Source of the DNA: Symsagittifera roscoffensis
Taxonomy: Eukaryota > Xenacoelomorpha > Acoela > Convolutidae
Assembly (NCBI RefSeq): GCF_963678635.1
Contig: NW_026971062.1
Location: 1-28,185, forward strand
Length of the DNA stretch: 28,185 nt
Direction of reading: 5' to 3'
A model generated the notes under the pieces. That model saw only the letters and a program-made list of their open reading frames with translations, was not told the DNA's origin and searched no databases. The translations under genes and the position numbers were made by a program. This document shows, piece by piece, positions 7,690 through 18,205 of this stretch. Position 1 is the stretch's first letter. Each line of letters starts with the position of its first letter.

Positions 7690-10600
7690 TGGGTTGAAAT
7701 TGACTGAATTGTAAAGCGGCGAAGTTAAAGTTTTGTGCTATCCGCGACCTCTAAACATTGGAAATTTCATATTGTCAATTCTAGACCAGCGTGACCAAAA
7801 TTGACAACTCCTAAATCGAAACTTGGTATTTAAAGACCGGCTTAAGAAAAGACTGACAGCTTGACTTTAACCCGCGCAAAAGTTCAGCCAAAAAACGCTA
7901 AGCAGTGCAACCTAAAAATCGTTTCTTAGGTCACGAGCCTCGACCAGGGTATAAATTGTGCCTTTTGAATGTGTAAACGAGAGAAGAGCAAAAAACACAA
8001 ACATGTGGTATTGCATTCAGTAAACCGTATGCTCAACTAAACTTTGGTACATTTCGTCTGTGCTCCAGAAACTATGTTTCTTGTTTGTACTCGCACTACA
8101 ATTCCCGATTGTTTTTTTTTTCTGCCGAGCGCTGGCTTTGATATCGGCTTCAAAGTCAAAAACTAAAGTCATCTTGGAGAATTATCAGTCACTTACCAGA
8201 TCAGTAACTTCGATAGCATATTTTTGAGCTACTTTATAAATTTTTCCTGTTCTTTTGTATTTAAGATAACTATTTTCAATGAAACTTTCAAAGACTCGTT
8301 TTCTGGGCTGTTATATTGAGGTTTCTTAGGCTATTAAAGTAAGATCGGTGATCCTAACACTTTTTCAGCAAACTAAGAACTCCTCGACTTAGAGGTTCAC
8401 CGTGAGAAATGGAGTATAGTAAAACTAAGGTGGAGAACGTAGCTGGATATTGACGAGTTAATACGATAGGTAGAAAGCCCCACTCTCAAAATTGTCCGAT
8501 TCTCGAAAGAATTCGACCCTCCTCTGTTTATTAGACGATACCGATAGTGATATCCCCCCAAAAGAAAAGTAACGAACTAAATCTCGTCAAACTCAAAGGG
8601 ATTAAATCTCTTCGGGAAGTACATCTCGTGAAACTCATGAAAAACCGGAACCTCCTGGGGAAAAGGTTAAAAGTTCCCAGAATTGCAAATTACCAAAAAA
8701 AACTGAAAATTTAGCGGTCGGAATGGGACCAAAACTTAGTTTGTTATAGATCTAGTTGAGAAAAGCCTAAGTTTCAAACTTCTTTTGGTGATATACCCTT
8801 AGCAAATAGACCCCACCCCGAATTCCAGAAGTCGTTTCTCGTTCTCCAGTGAACGCAGGGAGCGAATAATTTGAAATTTGATAGGTAGTGGCAAGGGACG
8901 TCACGTATCACAGTTTGAGCCAAATCCGCCGGATGAAACGGAAGTTTTTGGCATTCGGGAAAAACACCCTTTAGATCGGAAATAGACAATTCATGCAAAA
9001 AAATGAGCTAAGGGATTTGAATATATGATGGCAATAGACACTACTAGCGAACCCCGGAAAAAAACCCACTCTGAGTTAAACTCGTTCGGTGACTTCTTCC
9101 GGTGTCAATAGTTTTTTCCCGGAAAGGGATAGGCACCTTAGAAATGCAAAAAACTTGGGAAGTAGTGATGAGATACGAAAAAAACTTGAGCTCATATTCG
9201 AGGTGCTCATATTCGAGGAGCTTATGTGCGATTTTGAGCCCTGATATAGACGATTGACCCCGAGTGACATCGGGACGACTTGATTGAACTTCAGGTGTTT
9301 ATGACTAGAATTGCATACAAAATCACAGGATTAACACGGGAAAGTGATGAATTCCCCGGCCCAGCTCTTTGAAATTGAAAATGCCCACCTTACTCATTAA
9401 TCGAGAGCGAACTTATCTATTGGCAACTGAAGAAGAAGCTGAAAAGATATAGCTTTTACAATGCAATATTGAAGCAGTCGAACTATTTAAAGTGGACTTT
9501 CAATTATTTGGTTCAATTAAGCTGGGAGATTGAGCGCAAATAAAAAATCAAACAGAAGAAAAAGTAGTCCCACAGGAAACTGACAATAATAGGAGCGTGG
9601 CATAGGATTTAGGCATAGGATATTTACTTAGCTCCCAGGAGGTGACATTTTGGCACAAATTAAAGGGTAATAGCCAATTTATGTTCTCCTGTTAGCTAGA
9701 AAATCGGGATTGGAATAGAGTAGAGATGGAAATTTTAGTTGCTTGAAATTATTGAGCTACCCATTAAAAGGGTCAAACACATCCCCCGATGGTCGGAGAG
9801 CTAATGAAATAATTAAAAGAAAGACCTTGGAAAATTGGGTAAGCAAAAATAACTTGATTTAGAGGTTAAATTTGATTTGATTAATCAACAAATCAGTTGA
9901 AGATACCTATGGTGAACTCGGAATTTAAAATTAGTGTCAACATTGGAAGAACTCAATTTGAACATTGCGCAATGGGTGTCATAGTTAACGTCAGGACTTG
10001 ATCATAACTAAAATTTTAACCAAATATATATCGAAACAATTATATCGAAACGTTTACGGATTGGCCCATCTTATGCAGAACAATTATTACTAAGTTAGAA
10101 AATAAACGGTTTTCATCAGTAAGAGAGCAAAGTTAGCTACTAGTGAGAGTGGTTGTTTTTTGTAGTAAGAGAGAGACCATTTCGACACTTGTGAGAATAG
10201 AGATGTTCCCAAGCGATTGTGGTGAGAACGTAAATTTAGTGATTTCTCAAGAGTGAGAGATAGTTGATCGAAGATAGAAAAAATACAGTAGGTTATCGTT
10301 AACTGTAAATTGAATTGCAGTCGAGGAATTGTCTTGATTGATCGCGGAGTCTTTCCTTTCGATTAGATTATTAGATTATATTCTGGCAGTTGTACATAAC
10401 ATAACACAGAACAGTATAGTTGCGACCAACATAACCCTTTCCTTATTGTAGATAGTACTGAATCTCGATCGAACTGCTGAGTTCAGTAGACAAGGGACCA
10501 CTTTGCGGTGTCTTTAAGCGAGATAGAGAGGCCCCTGCTCTGTATTGTAGTTGCCAAGTGTGTGCTACGATTGAACGAGTAGGTTTTTGGCGAATATGTT

Positions 10601-10799
10601 AGGCGCAGCTTGGTGTGCATTGATAGCCGAAGCTGCGGCGAGATAGGCAGCAGGGGATGCAGAGGTTTTGTAACGATCCGAACATACAGCTTTCCCTTTT
10701 AGATTACCAGGGTTGAGCGGACTGGAGGAATCTTGTTTGGGTTGCATATGCCAACCTGTGAGAAGTTGAACAAGTCAGGAGGGTGCTGTGCACTAGTTT
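7690..10799. other. non-coding or fully decayed stretch
   Basis: No gene can be supported. Short open pieces around 8370-8700 and 9395-9560 (for example LATEEEAEKI near 9420) have a coding-like flavour but are cut by stops in all frames. They may be remains of the 5' part of the Gypsy-type element that follows. A TATAAA at 7950-7955 and a tandem 14-bp repeat (gctcatattcgagg at 9190 and 9205) are the only small landmarks. I could not identify an LTR or primer-binding site. Confidence 0.5.
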
Positions 10800-11580
10800 A
10801 ACAATCTGAACACTCCTTTGACGAGCTTACGAGCGTGCGGACTCATTTCAAGAAGGAAGTTGACAGCTTGTCGGAGCCTATGCTAGGGAGAATTCTGGCG
10901 GAATTGGATCAGCGTATCATGCTATTCGAGAGTTGCGAATCGCACAGGAGCCAGGGCTGAGTTCAAGAGCCTCACGCAGGGCAAAAAAGAAGGCATCTGA
11001 GAGTTTTCGAGTAGAATCTGGTCATGTGACGTGGCAAACAAAACAGATGATGGACAAGCTAGTGCAAATGCGAGAGAAGACATGAATAGTGAGCAGCTCA
11101 TAGATGACATTTAAGATGCAGAAACTGCCGGATCTACGTCTATGAGATGAAATTGAAAGTTTCAGTCGGGTGGTAGCACGAGATCAGAGTCCTAGACCGG
11201 CGACTAAGTCTCTCAGAGCCAGAAGTGTGAGACGGCAATACGAGTTTTTGAGAGTTGCGTGGTTTGAACGAAATTGAGTCTGAATCAAATCTAATTCATG
11301 GGGAAATAGGTATCACTAGACTAGCTTGAGCAGAGCTTAGAAGAAAACAGACGAATACTGACCAGAGGAGCTGTGCGCTCAGATTCATTAGCAGAACTAG
11401 CGGCACAACAACTTTGTGGCACTTATGCAAAATTTGACGACCATGATGGGCAGATTGGTTAATTCTGTTATTTCTGCTCATCGTCCTGAAATTCCACCCG
11501 GACAAGAGCAAGAATAATCCCTGCAGTTGTTCGAACCCAACTAATGCCAGGGTGCTATTTGTCAAAAAAAACGAGCTTTA
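10800..11580 (+). pseudogene. gag-like remnant
   Basis: The identification rests on position upstream of the knuckle and protease plus composition; no capsid motif is recognised. Open pieces include a charged helical stretch from about 10800 to 10965 (for example FDELTSVRTHFKKEVDSLSE). An acidic piece follows near 11015-11116. A piece beginning with ATG at 11425 (MQNLTTMMGRLVNSVISAHR) ends at a stop near 11517. The pieces lie in different frames and are separated by stops. Gag would normally form the virus-like particle that packages the element RNA. Confidence 0.35.
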
Positions 11581-11769
11581 TTGAGGTTTTCGGTTTGGCG
11601 CGAAGAAGGGGGACAGGGGAGCTATTTTGAGTTCAGCCAGACAAGTCACCTTATGTGGGAGTGCCCACAAAGCGCGTCGATTTATTTAAAAAACCGTGGA
11701 CCGGACGTGTTGAAAATTCCGAAGTATGATATATCCCCACCAATTTCGAAAGACAGCCCAAAGTCATAG
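11581..11769 (+). pseudogene. gag zinc-knuckle remnant with two cysteines lost
   Basis: The frame contains YFEFSQTSHLMWEC at 11623-11664. Its spacing matches the retroelement knuckle C-x2-C-x4-H-x4-C exactly, but the first two Cys positions are Tyr (TAT) and Phe (TTC). Each can arise from a Cys codon by one base change. His and the last Cys are intact. The knuckle would bind element RNA; this copy could not hold zinc normally. The frame ends at 11769 and a frameshift separates it from the protease frame. Confidence 0.5.
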
Positions 11770-11812
11770 GGAATGTTGCTGCAGCTGATCACCCTAGGCA
11801 GCAGAGCGACCT

Positions 11813-12385
11813 TTGCTATCCTCCAGAGGAGGAGAGACAGGTTTAGATGATAGTAGGTATGAGCAATTGACGTCACTATTTCATCAGCTATCCCCAACAT
11901 CAGTGGACAAGTGCAACTCGGCGGTGAGTGCAAAGCTGAAGACGGAGACACGCAAGGAGGGTGACGGAGTTAGTCAGTTGATGGACGGTGGATTCTATAG
12001 GGCACTTGCGGTTGCTTGCATGGGAGGCACATGCGTAGAAGTATTATTGGATACTGGAGCCACCAAATATCTTATCCGAAGTGAGGTTGCTAGGAATCGA
12101 GAAGACAAGCCAGAGATACGGCCATATGAGGGCCATTCGCAGTTAACAGATGGAAGAGGATTGGATGTTGACAAAAATATCACAGCAAACCTAAATTTAG
12201 GCTTGATCGATGACAATTTGTATGCATTATTAGTTGCCGGGCTGAAAAACCAGATTATACTAGAACTGCGATCAATGAAGGAAAATATATTTTGTCTTGA
12301 ATTTGTTTACGACGATTTGTTGAACTTGGTAAGGCATGCGACTCCAAAACTCGAAAACTTTTGCCCACGGTACCAACATTTCTAG
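11813..12385 (+). pseudogene. Gypsy-type aspartic protease region
   Basis: A pepsin-type retroelement protease that would cleave the Gag-Pol polyprotein. The active-site signature is V-L-L-D-T-G-A-T (D-T-G codons 12050-12058), preceded by a short strand (YRALAVACMGGTCVEVLLD). About 75 residues later comes LLVAGLKNQIILELRSMKEN, the position where family members usually have an I-L-G turn; here the Gly is lost. The frame has no ATG start, as expected for a Pol domain made by fusion or frameshift. It ends at TAG (12383-12385), but the same frame stays largely open to 12787, so this stop looks like a later mutation. Confidence 0.6.
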
Positions 12386-12406
12386 GAGGGCAGGGAGAGT
12401 CGAACA

Positions 12407-12592
12407 GTGAGTGTCAGGGGTCCACAACTGTGCGCGGACCAGAGTCGAGATATTTCGGATAATTTCGGCTCGAACGATGAAGTATCCGAAGTTTCGCCGT
12501 CGAACTACGAGGACCATATTGCACAGACAGTTGAAGAGGACAACCAGGAGGTAGATATTTGGGCAATGGAAGACAAAGAAGACACCAGTTAA
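12407..12592 (+). pseudogene. acidic linker downstream of protease, same frame
   Basis: This frame is in phase with the protease and ends at TAA (12590-12592). It is rich in Asp, Glu and Ser (for example SNDEVSEVSPSNYEDHIAQT). No domain is recognised. It probably joined protease to reverse transcriptase in the parent polyprotein. It has no credible start of its own. Confidence 0.4.
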
Positions 12593-12613
12593 GTGTGTTC
12601 CCAAGTAGTTTAG

Positions 12614-13020
12614 CTAGAAGAAACTATGAAAAGAATTGGACTACCCCTGCCGCAGAAGGTAGCCTCCTTCAGCCAACTTGATGACAACAAATGTGATGCT
12701 ATCTGCTGGGAACAAACGCCCGCTGAGATAGCCTTATTGCAGAAACAACATGAAGCTATCGCCCAAGTGTTCTACTGGGCGGAGTAATCAGACAAAATGA
12801 GGACATGCCCTCACTAGGAACGAACAGAAGAAGCAGGCCATACAGTATGGTCCCGAAACACTGCTATACTGGTGGCGATGAAACGAGCTGAGCATAAGAG
12901 ACAGAATCCTGCTCATAAAATGGTTTCAGAGGGACGACCCTCCATCCATCGTTCTGAAGGTAGTTCCAACGGTGGGTCGGAATGAGACTCTCAACTGACT
13001 GTTTCAACGTCAGTTCCAAT
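12614..13020 (+). pseudogene. integrase N-terminal region, frameshifted
   Basis: The first part (12614-12787) is again in the protease frame and contains AEIALLQKQHEAIAQVF, ending at a stop. After a frameshift, a second part (12861-12995) reads RDRILLIKWFQRDDPPSIVL with a TGA inside it at 12879-12881. This resembles the segment between RNase H and the integrase zinc finger in Gypsy polyproteins. RT and RNase H should lie just upstream, but only about 20 bp separate this from the acidic linker, which marks the deletion point. Confidence 0.45.
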
Positions 13021-13022
13021 CG

Positions 13023-13640
13023 TTGGCCATCATAAAAACAAAGATTCACAGATGCGAAAATCATGTGCGCAAGAAGACACAAAAGAAGCAGAAGCGAGCG
13101 GCGGATCAGACTTCATTTGATCCGAGAAAGAGATTCAGCACAGTTGCAATGGATAATTTGGGACCCATTGCAAGTGTGACGGGCACCAGAGTTAAGCACA
13201 TATTGATGATAACAGATCAATTCACGATAAATGCTATTGTAGTTCACCAGGTGTCGACGAAATTTGCTTAAGTAGCTCGCTAGATAAGGGCGAAGTGGGC
13301 GCTGAAGTTCGGCGCTCGCAATATCTTCTACACAGATCAACAAAGAAGTTTCGGTGGCAAAAATGATCACTTAGAAGTGTCAATTTTTGGCTTTCGATGA
13401 AATTCAAACTTCTCTGTATAAGCCGAAGGACAACGGAAAGACAAAAAACACAATGTTTAGATGGCTGAACGTACTTCGAAGTACTATGCGGAGAACCCAA
13501 GGACTTGCGACAAGACGTTGCCCTACTTGATTTTTTTGTAAAATACGACTATCAGTCGGATAATGGAAGCTACGCCGTATATTAGGGAGCATTTAGAAGA
13601 GTGCAAGTATCCAGTTGACCTGTAATACACAAAACCTCGC
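13023..13640 (+). pseudogene. Gypsy-type integrase catalytic core, first copy
   Basis: The core that would insert element DNA into the host. V-A-M-D-N-L-G-P carries the first catalytic Asp (13152-13154), followed by HILMITDQFT. The second Asp is in F-Y-T-D-Q (13335-13337). The segment that should hold the third acidic residue reads DNGKTKN, where the codon at 13444-13446 encodes Lys instead of Glu. Further on, YAENPRTCDKTLPYL and a piece ending CKYPVDL match the usual end of the core. Frames shift between these motifs and several stops interrupt them. From 13290 on it is duplicated at 14861. Confidence 0.7.
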
Positions 13641-13856
13641 GACCAACCGTCGACGGAGGATAGTTTTGCGGAATCTTTCCGAGATTAACACTGCATTGTA
13701 ATAGAAGTACTGGGCACCAATAGAATTCGACAAACGAATCAGTACTCGAAGAATTTTCATGGGGAATCTTAAGCAAATTGCGACGAAGTCTGGGTATGGA
13801 CGAAAGAGTGGATCAAAACGAAGATACCTTTTGATGCAGGGGAAGGTCTACATGTT

Positions 13857-14240
13857 GTGATGGCCAGGATGACCCATGGGAAAAATCAGGTGGCAAAGCA
13901 ATCGATTCCCAGTAAAGTGAACTGTCATCATTCAATTAGCTTGAGCGAAATGTGGAAAACAAGGGGCAACCAAAGGCGACTGACAGCATTTTGGTCGGCA
14001 AACTTCTTTGATGATCCGGAGATGCATGCCGAAGACTTACCCCTAGTTGATCCCCCTAGGCAAAATGAAGACTTACAACTAGACATCGTTTTGTTGGAAA
14101 ACTATGTCAGGACAAAAGTGGAAGCCAGAAAAGAAGATCCTCCGAATCTGCCAGGTGAGGCGAAAGGTAGCCTTCCGAGTAGGACGTTGTTAGTTGAACC
14201 TGAAATGAGTGGGACTACATATTTATGTAGACCGGTTTGA
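13857..14240 (+). pseudogene. C-terminal end of Gypsy-type pol, open frame
   Basis: A 127-codon open frame beginning MMARMTHGKNQVAKQSIPSK and ending at TGA (14238-14240). It follows the integrase core at the spacing expected of the integrase C-terminal region, and later becomes acidic (NEDLQLDIVLLENYV). The initial codon is not necessarily a start; the frame probably continued from the upstream integrase. No chromodomain or GPY motif is recognised. Its first half is repeated in the second duplication unit up to about 15608. Confidence 0.45.
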
Positions 14241-14734
14241 ATGAGAAAGTCACCAGTTCAGTTTGCAATCGACAAATATGTGAGTTGAAAGTAGTTGAAA
14301 GTGACATTTCATAAAAGATTCTATTTATTGTGTAATCTATTTTCATATCGAGTTGAAAATTTTAGTGGATTACGTCAAACTATGTGTTATTCATGAGGGA
14401 AAATTTTTGTAATCTTGTACTATCTTCGTTATCTGGGCGAACTCTTTTTCAATCTTTCCCTTATTTTTAAAAAAGGTTACCGGGATGCAAGATTTTTAGC
14501 ATCTCGATTTCTATTTGGGTCTTGCATGTGGAGAATTAGTTTTCATGTCGAAACTTTTTTCGTATTCGAAAAAATTATCTGAATATTGTGTTCGGAAAAG
14601 ATGTTTTGGGCATGCTATTTCAGTTTCAGGGTAGATTTCAGAACGTGTTAACTTATTTTTTTTACCATGTATGCTTTTACATTGATTTGGTTGGATTTGA
14701 TCTTGTTCGGTCAGTGTTTATGTGGGTCTAGATG
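14241..14734. other. unit-1-specific AT-rich stretch
   Basis: No coding frame or repeat is recognised. It lies after the pol stop and may include 3' UTR or LTR sequence of the plus-strand element, but no matching LTR was found upstream. Confidence 0.4.
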
Positions 14735-14859
14735 TAAAATTTTTTCTATAAATCTTTAGTGGAGAGAGTAAATATTGAGCTGTGATGTCTGGTGGTGACA
14801 GTGGTAATAGATAATGTACTAAAATTTTTAATTTTCCGGTTATTTCAAATTTAAGCGTT
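14735..14859 (-). pseudogene. fragment of the minus-strand ORF at 15992-16516
   Basis: On the minus strand this fragment reads TLKFEITGKLKILVHYLLPL and SPPDITAQYLLSPLK. It matches the longer ORF in the same frame, with several residue changes and one indel at its end. It is the copy carried into unit 1 by the tandem duplication. Confidence 0.6.
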
Positions 14860-14860
14860 C

Positions 14861-15610
14861 GCGAAGTGGGCGCTGAAGATTGGCGCTAGCAATATTTTCT
14901 ACGCAGATCAACGAAGAAGTTTCGTCGGCAAAAATGATCAAATAGGTGTGTCAATTTTTGGGTGTCGATGAAATTCAAACTTCTTTGTATAAGCCGAAGG
15001 GCAGCGGAAAGACAACAAAACACAATGTTTAGATGGCTGAACTTACTTCGAAGTATTATGCGGAGAACCCAAGGACGTGGGACAAGACGTTGGCCCACTT
15101 GATTTTTTGTAAAATTTGACTATCAGTCGGATAATGGAAGCTAAACCGTAGATTAGGGAGCATTTAGAAGAGTGCAAGTATCCAGTTGACCTGTTATACA
15201 CAAAACCCTGCGACCAACCGTCGATGGAGGATAGTTTTGCGGAATCTTTCCGAGATGAACACTGCATTGTAATAGAAGTACTGGGCACCAAAATAATTCG
15301 ACAAACGAATCAGTACTGGAAGAAAATTCATGGGAAACCTTAAATAACTTGCGAGGATGTCTGGATATGAGCGAAAGAGTGGATCACTTCGCCTAAATTT
15401 TTCGATGCAGGGGAAGAACCACATGTTGTGATGGCCAGCTAGTCCGATGTGAAAAACCAGGTGGCAAAGCTATCGATTCCCAGTAAAATGAAGTGTCATC
15501 ATTGAACTTGCTCGAGCGATATGTGCAAAACAAGGGGCAACCAGAGGCGACCGACAGCATTTTGGTCGGCAAATTTCATTGACGATCCGGAGATGCATGC
15601 CGAAGACGGG
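14861..15610 (+). pseudogene. Gypsy-type integrase core, second copy
   Basis: Copy of 13290-14050 within unit 2. It retains IFY-A-D-Q for T-D-Q, YAENPRTWDKTLAHL, CKYPVDL and the start of the C-terminal region. It carries its own stops and indels. The region of the third catalytic residue is altered by an indel (gggcagcggaaagacaac). Homology stops after gatgcatgccgaagac (about 15608). Confidence 0.65.
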
Positions 15611-15975
15611 CTGCAGTGGACAAAAAATCGGGAGGGGTTCAATAATGATCCAGGCCAAAGGCAAGACCACGGGGGAGTATTGTCGAGATGAAATCAGGGA
15701 ACCAAATTGTGGTTGCTTGTGTACGTGTAGTTGGATCCCAATATCCTTGATCATTTTTACTAGATAGGCGAAAGCCTTGATACAATATACTATCGTCTGT
15801 TAAATCTCGTTTTAGTTGTACATTTTCTAGTTGATTTTTCGAGTCAGAAAACATTATTTCTTGGTAAGCTGAGTTTTTTGTGTATGCTTTACAGTTTGAC
15901 GGATCATTACATCCAAAATGAGGTATCCAAGTTTTATCGCGTAAATAATAATTTAAATGTCCTTGGGCACGATGA
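15611..15975. other. unit-2-specific stretch
   Basis: No counterpart in unit 1 and no recognisable gene. It is moderately GC-rich near 15611-15740 and AT-rich afterwards. Confidence 0.4.
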
Positions 15976-16107
15976 TACGGGAATTTATCGTCTAGCTGTA
16001 CATGACCTTGGTGGTGTTCAAGTTGTGCTTGACGTTGATTTTACGGGAATTTATAGTCTTGCTGTATATGACCTTGGTGGTGTTCAAGTTGTGCTTGGTG
16101 GTGACCA
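15976..16107. repeat. two tandem copies of a 66-bp unit
   Basis: The units at 15976-16041 and 16042-16107 both begin tacgggaatttat and share gaccttggtggtgttcaagt. The 66-bp period equals 22 codons, so both strands' reading frames survive. On the minus strand the repeated peptide is KHNLNTTKV. It is absent from unit 1. Confidence 0.85.
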
Positions 16108-16516
16108 AGTCTGTGAAAACATGAGAATTTAATAATTTACGGTTTTTGTTTTTGTTGGAACCTAACTTAAACTTTGAGCTTATTTTTACTCTTCGGGGTC
16201 TAGATAAATTAGTCTTTCTATAATACTTTAGTGGAGGGAGTAAATATTGAGATGTGATGTCTGGTGGTGACAGTGGTAATGGATGATGTACTAAATTTTT
16301 TAATTTTACTGTTATTTCAAATTTCAGCGTTAAGTTTTGTTGTGAAACTGTTTGGATAATATGTTTTTGAATAACTTTTTGAATATTGTGTCTGTGTTTT
16401 AATCTGTTCAGTGCCAAATTTTGGAGTCTGTTGCTATCGAGGTGTTGGCCAAAAGGAGGAGGGTGTGCTTTAAAGGAGTCGAATCTAGGCGTAAAGGTGT
16501 ACTTGTATTTTGTAGT
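15992..16516 (-). pseudogene. unidentified minus-strand ORF, Pro-rich centre, C-terminal 22-residue repeat
   Basis: This frame is open for 174 codons with no ATG start, bounded upstream by TGA (16517-16519). The same frame continues beyond that stop to about 16660 (for example ITSRNIVTAINTFNH) and past a second TGA to about 16760 (GDPNVFPRQTQPCK). It is therefore a formerly longer ORF with in-frame stops. Features seen: HPPPFG, a Lys/His/Gln-rich middle, PLPLSPPDI, and the 22-residue duplication near the C-terminus. No domain is recognised. It could be a gag- or env-like ORF of a minus-strand retroelement; it lies downstream of alpha's pol on the same strand. Confidence 0.4.
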
Positions 16517-16769
16517 TCACAATATATGTCGTCTAGCTGGTTTGGAAAGTTTGTGGGAAATGTAGTTTATCTTGTTTGACCTGTGATTGAAGGTGTTGAT
16601 GGCAGTGACAATGTTTCTGCTAGTGATAAAGCTGTATCTGAGGAAAGTTCTACTGGGTCATTTACATGGTTGGGTTTGCCTCGGAAAAACGTTTGGGTCA
16701 CCGAATGTGGAAGTCTTTGGGAGTGAAAAAATTGTCCGTTGATTGTACTTGTTAAATTTTGGTTTTGAT

Positions 16770-18040
16770 AAAAATGTCTTGTTAGGTTAAGATCTTTGGT
16801 AATGAGGTGTAAGTACTATATGTTGGTTCGTACTGTGGTTTACTTAAGGGTGCCTGACGAATGGCTGGTATTAATGTTTCAGATAATGTTGCGTGTCTTT
16901 CATCAAAGTTGTAGGGTTATTCCACATATGAGATACGCGTAGATGATTGGGGTTGATTTGTTTGACAAGATGTAGTTGCTATTGGCGGATCGTGGGGTGG
17001 CTTGTTTGGTGGGGAACCCTAAATTGACGGGGAATTATATGTTTTATCTTTTTTTAAGTTTGTGTTCTTTATAGTATTCTTCTGCAAAAATGATCGATAA
17101 AACTGTTGCTAGTACAGAAGCAGTTATTGTTTTCTTTTTGCCTTTACAAAGTGTCAGAATTAGAGAAGCTAGAAAGGAGAGAAAAGACTACGAAAAAAAG
17201 AAAAATGTTTTCTCTACTAGGGAAACTTTGAAACATTAAGGAATTGATAAGATTCGTACCTGATTAGATGATCAATTGTTTTGAACAGAGAAAATTAGCT
17301 CTGGATCAGGGAATAAAAAATTTTACATTAGCTTCAACGGTCAGAAAAATAAGAATTGCAACATCCAAAAGTCAGTTATGAAAAAATACAAAGTCGAAAC
17401 AATGTTGAAAATATTGAAAGAGAAGTTGAAATAACTATTTTAGTTTGTTTAATTGTGTTGAAAGAAGCATCTGAAAAATGATTTGCATTGCCAATTTTTT
17501 TTCGGAATTGAAATTAAGTGGGGTTGGAATGTTTATTGGTTTATTGGTTTTTGACAACTGGATTGGGTATGGAGAGTTTTTGATGAAGGGAAGTTTGGGT
17601 ATTTAGATATTAACTTTCCGGTTCTTGTTTTAAATTCTGGGATAATTAGGGTTTTTTGGAGATAGAATATCTCTAGGCAAATTGATCAGATTGAGGTTTC
17701 TTTCTAGTTTTTTTTTTAATTTTTTCATTTCAGTTAAATTAGGGATATGAGCTGAGACAATTTTCTTGATTTTCATTTTAGTTTAGAGAAGAGTGTTGTT
17801 ACTTTTATACGATATTTCTTTAGGTTTTCAGATAGGAGGGTAATGCTAATTTTTGACCTGGAGGTCTTTGAATTATACTTATAGACCTAATTCAAGGTGG
17901 AGAATATATCGGCTAAAAATAGTGATGTGTTTACAAGAAAAAACAGTTGATATCAAACCATTTTGATTGGCGGATTTTGAACTAGTAATGTACTGATAAT
18001 CGTATTTAATTAGAGGTTTTCGGAAACACTACGTTCTTTA
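16770..18040. other. AT-rich stretch between alpha pol and the minus-strand ORF
   Basis: No gene recognised. The plus strand is T/G-rich and the minus strand A/C-rich, like the coding parts on either side. Short minus-strand open pieces occur (for example around 17790-17650). It may hold the 3' end of alpha. Confidence 0.4.
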
Positions 18041-18205
18041 TTACTTTAGATTGGGGAATAATAGTTTTGTAATCTTCTCTTGGTTAATTTTTAAGCGATA
18101 TGTTCGGCGTTGTTGTGATTTTTTTCTGATTTCGTGTATTAGGATTTTTTTTTGTAATTTACGATTTCTTGGTTTTTGAACTGTTGGTTTCGAAGGTTTT
18201 TCTAA
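18041..18205 (-). pseudogene. basic C-terminal tail of alpha integrase/pol
   Basis: Open minus-strand frame ending at TAA (18041-18043). It is highly basic and contains KPRNRKLQKKILIHEIRKKS and QQRRTYRLKINQEKI. It follows the frame at 18202-18456 with a frame change. It is probably the end of the polyprotein; a nucleic-acid-binding role is inferred from composition only. Confidence 0.45.

Larger units (their letters stand above)
10800..14240 (+). mobile_element. decayed Ty3/Gypsy-type retroelement, reverse transcriptase missing
   Basis: In order on the plus strand: gag-like fragments (10800-11580), a mutated zinc knuckle (11623-11664), an aspartic protease with D-T-G (12050-12058), an acidic linker (12407-12592), the integrase N-terminal region (12614-13020), the integrase core (13023-13640) and a C-terminal ORF (13857-14240). 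This is Gypsy order, but no RT or RNase H motif lies between protease and integrase, where well over 1 kb is expected. Stops and frameshifts occur throughout. LTRs were not found, so the outer limits are only those of the coding remains. Confidence 0.75.
13290..14859. repeat. tandem duplication, unit 1
   Basis: It starts at gcgaagtgggcgctgaag (13290) and ends at agcgtt (14859), directly followed by unit 2. Both ends align well with unit 2: 13290-14050 with 14861-15608, and about 14735-14859 with about 16195-16331. The middle (14051-14735) does not align with the corresponding middle of unit 2. The duplicated ends differ by roughly 8-12% by eye, so the event is old. Confidence 0.8.
14861..16331. 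repeat. tandem duplication, unit 2
   Basis: Unit 2 begins abruptly at gcgaagtgggcgctgaag, joined to agcgtt at the end of unit 1. Its own end (agcgtt at 16331) continues without a break into the rest of the minus-strand ORF. Unit 2's right edge is therefore original sequence, and the unit-1/unit-2 join at 14859-14861 is the novel breakpoint. Confidence 0.8.

Noticed and set aside
7940-8060. TATAAA at 7950 with a tcagt further on as an LTR or gene promoter
   Set aside because: The spacing of about 66 bp does not fit a TATA-initiator pair, and no matching second LTR was found.
8774-9270. Minus-strand frames of 64-74 codons
   Set aside because: No motif, no neighbours on that strand, and no support from a second copy.
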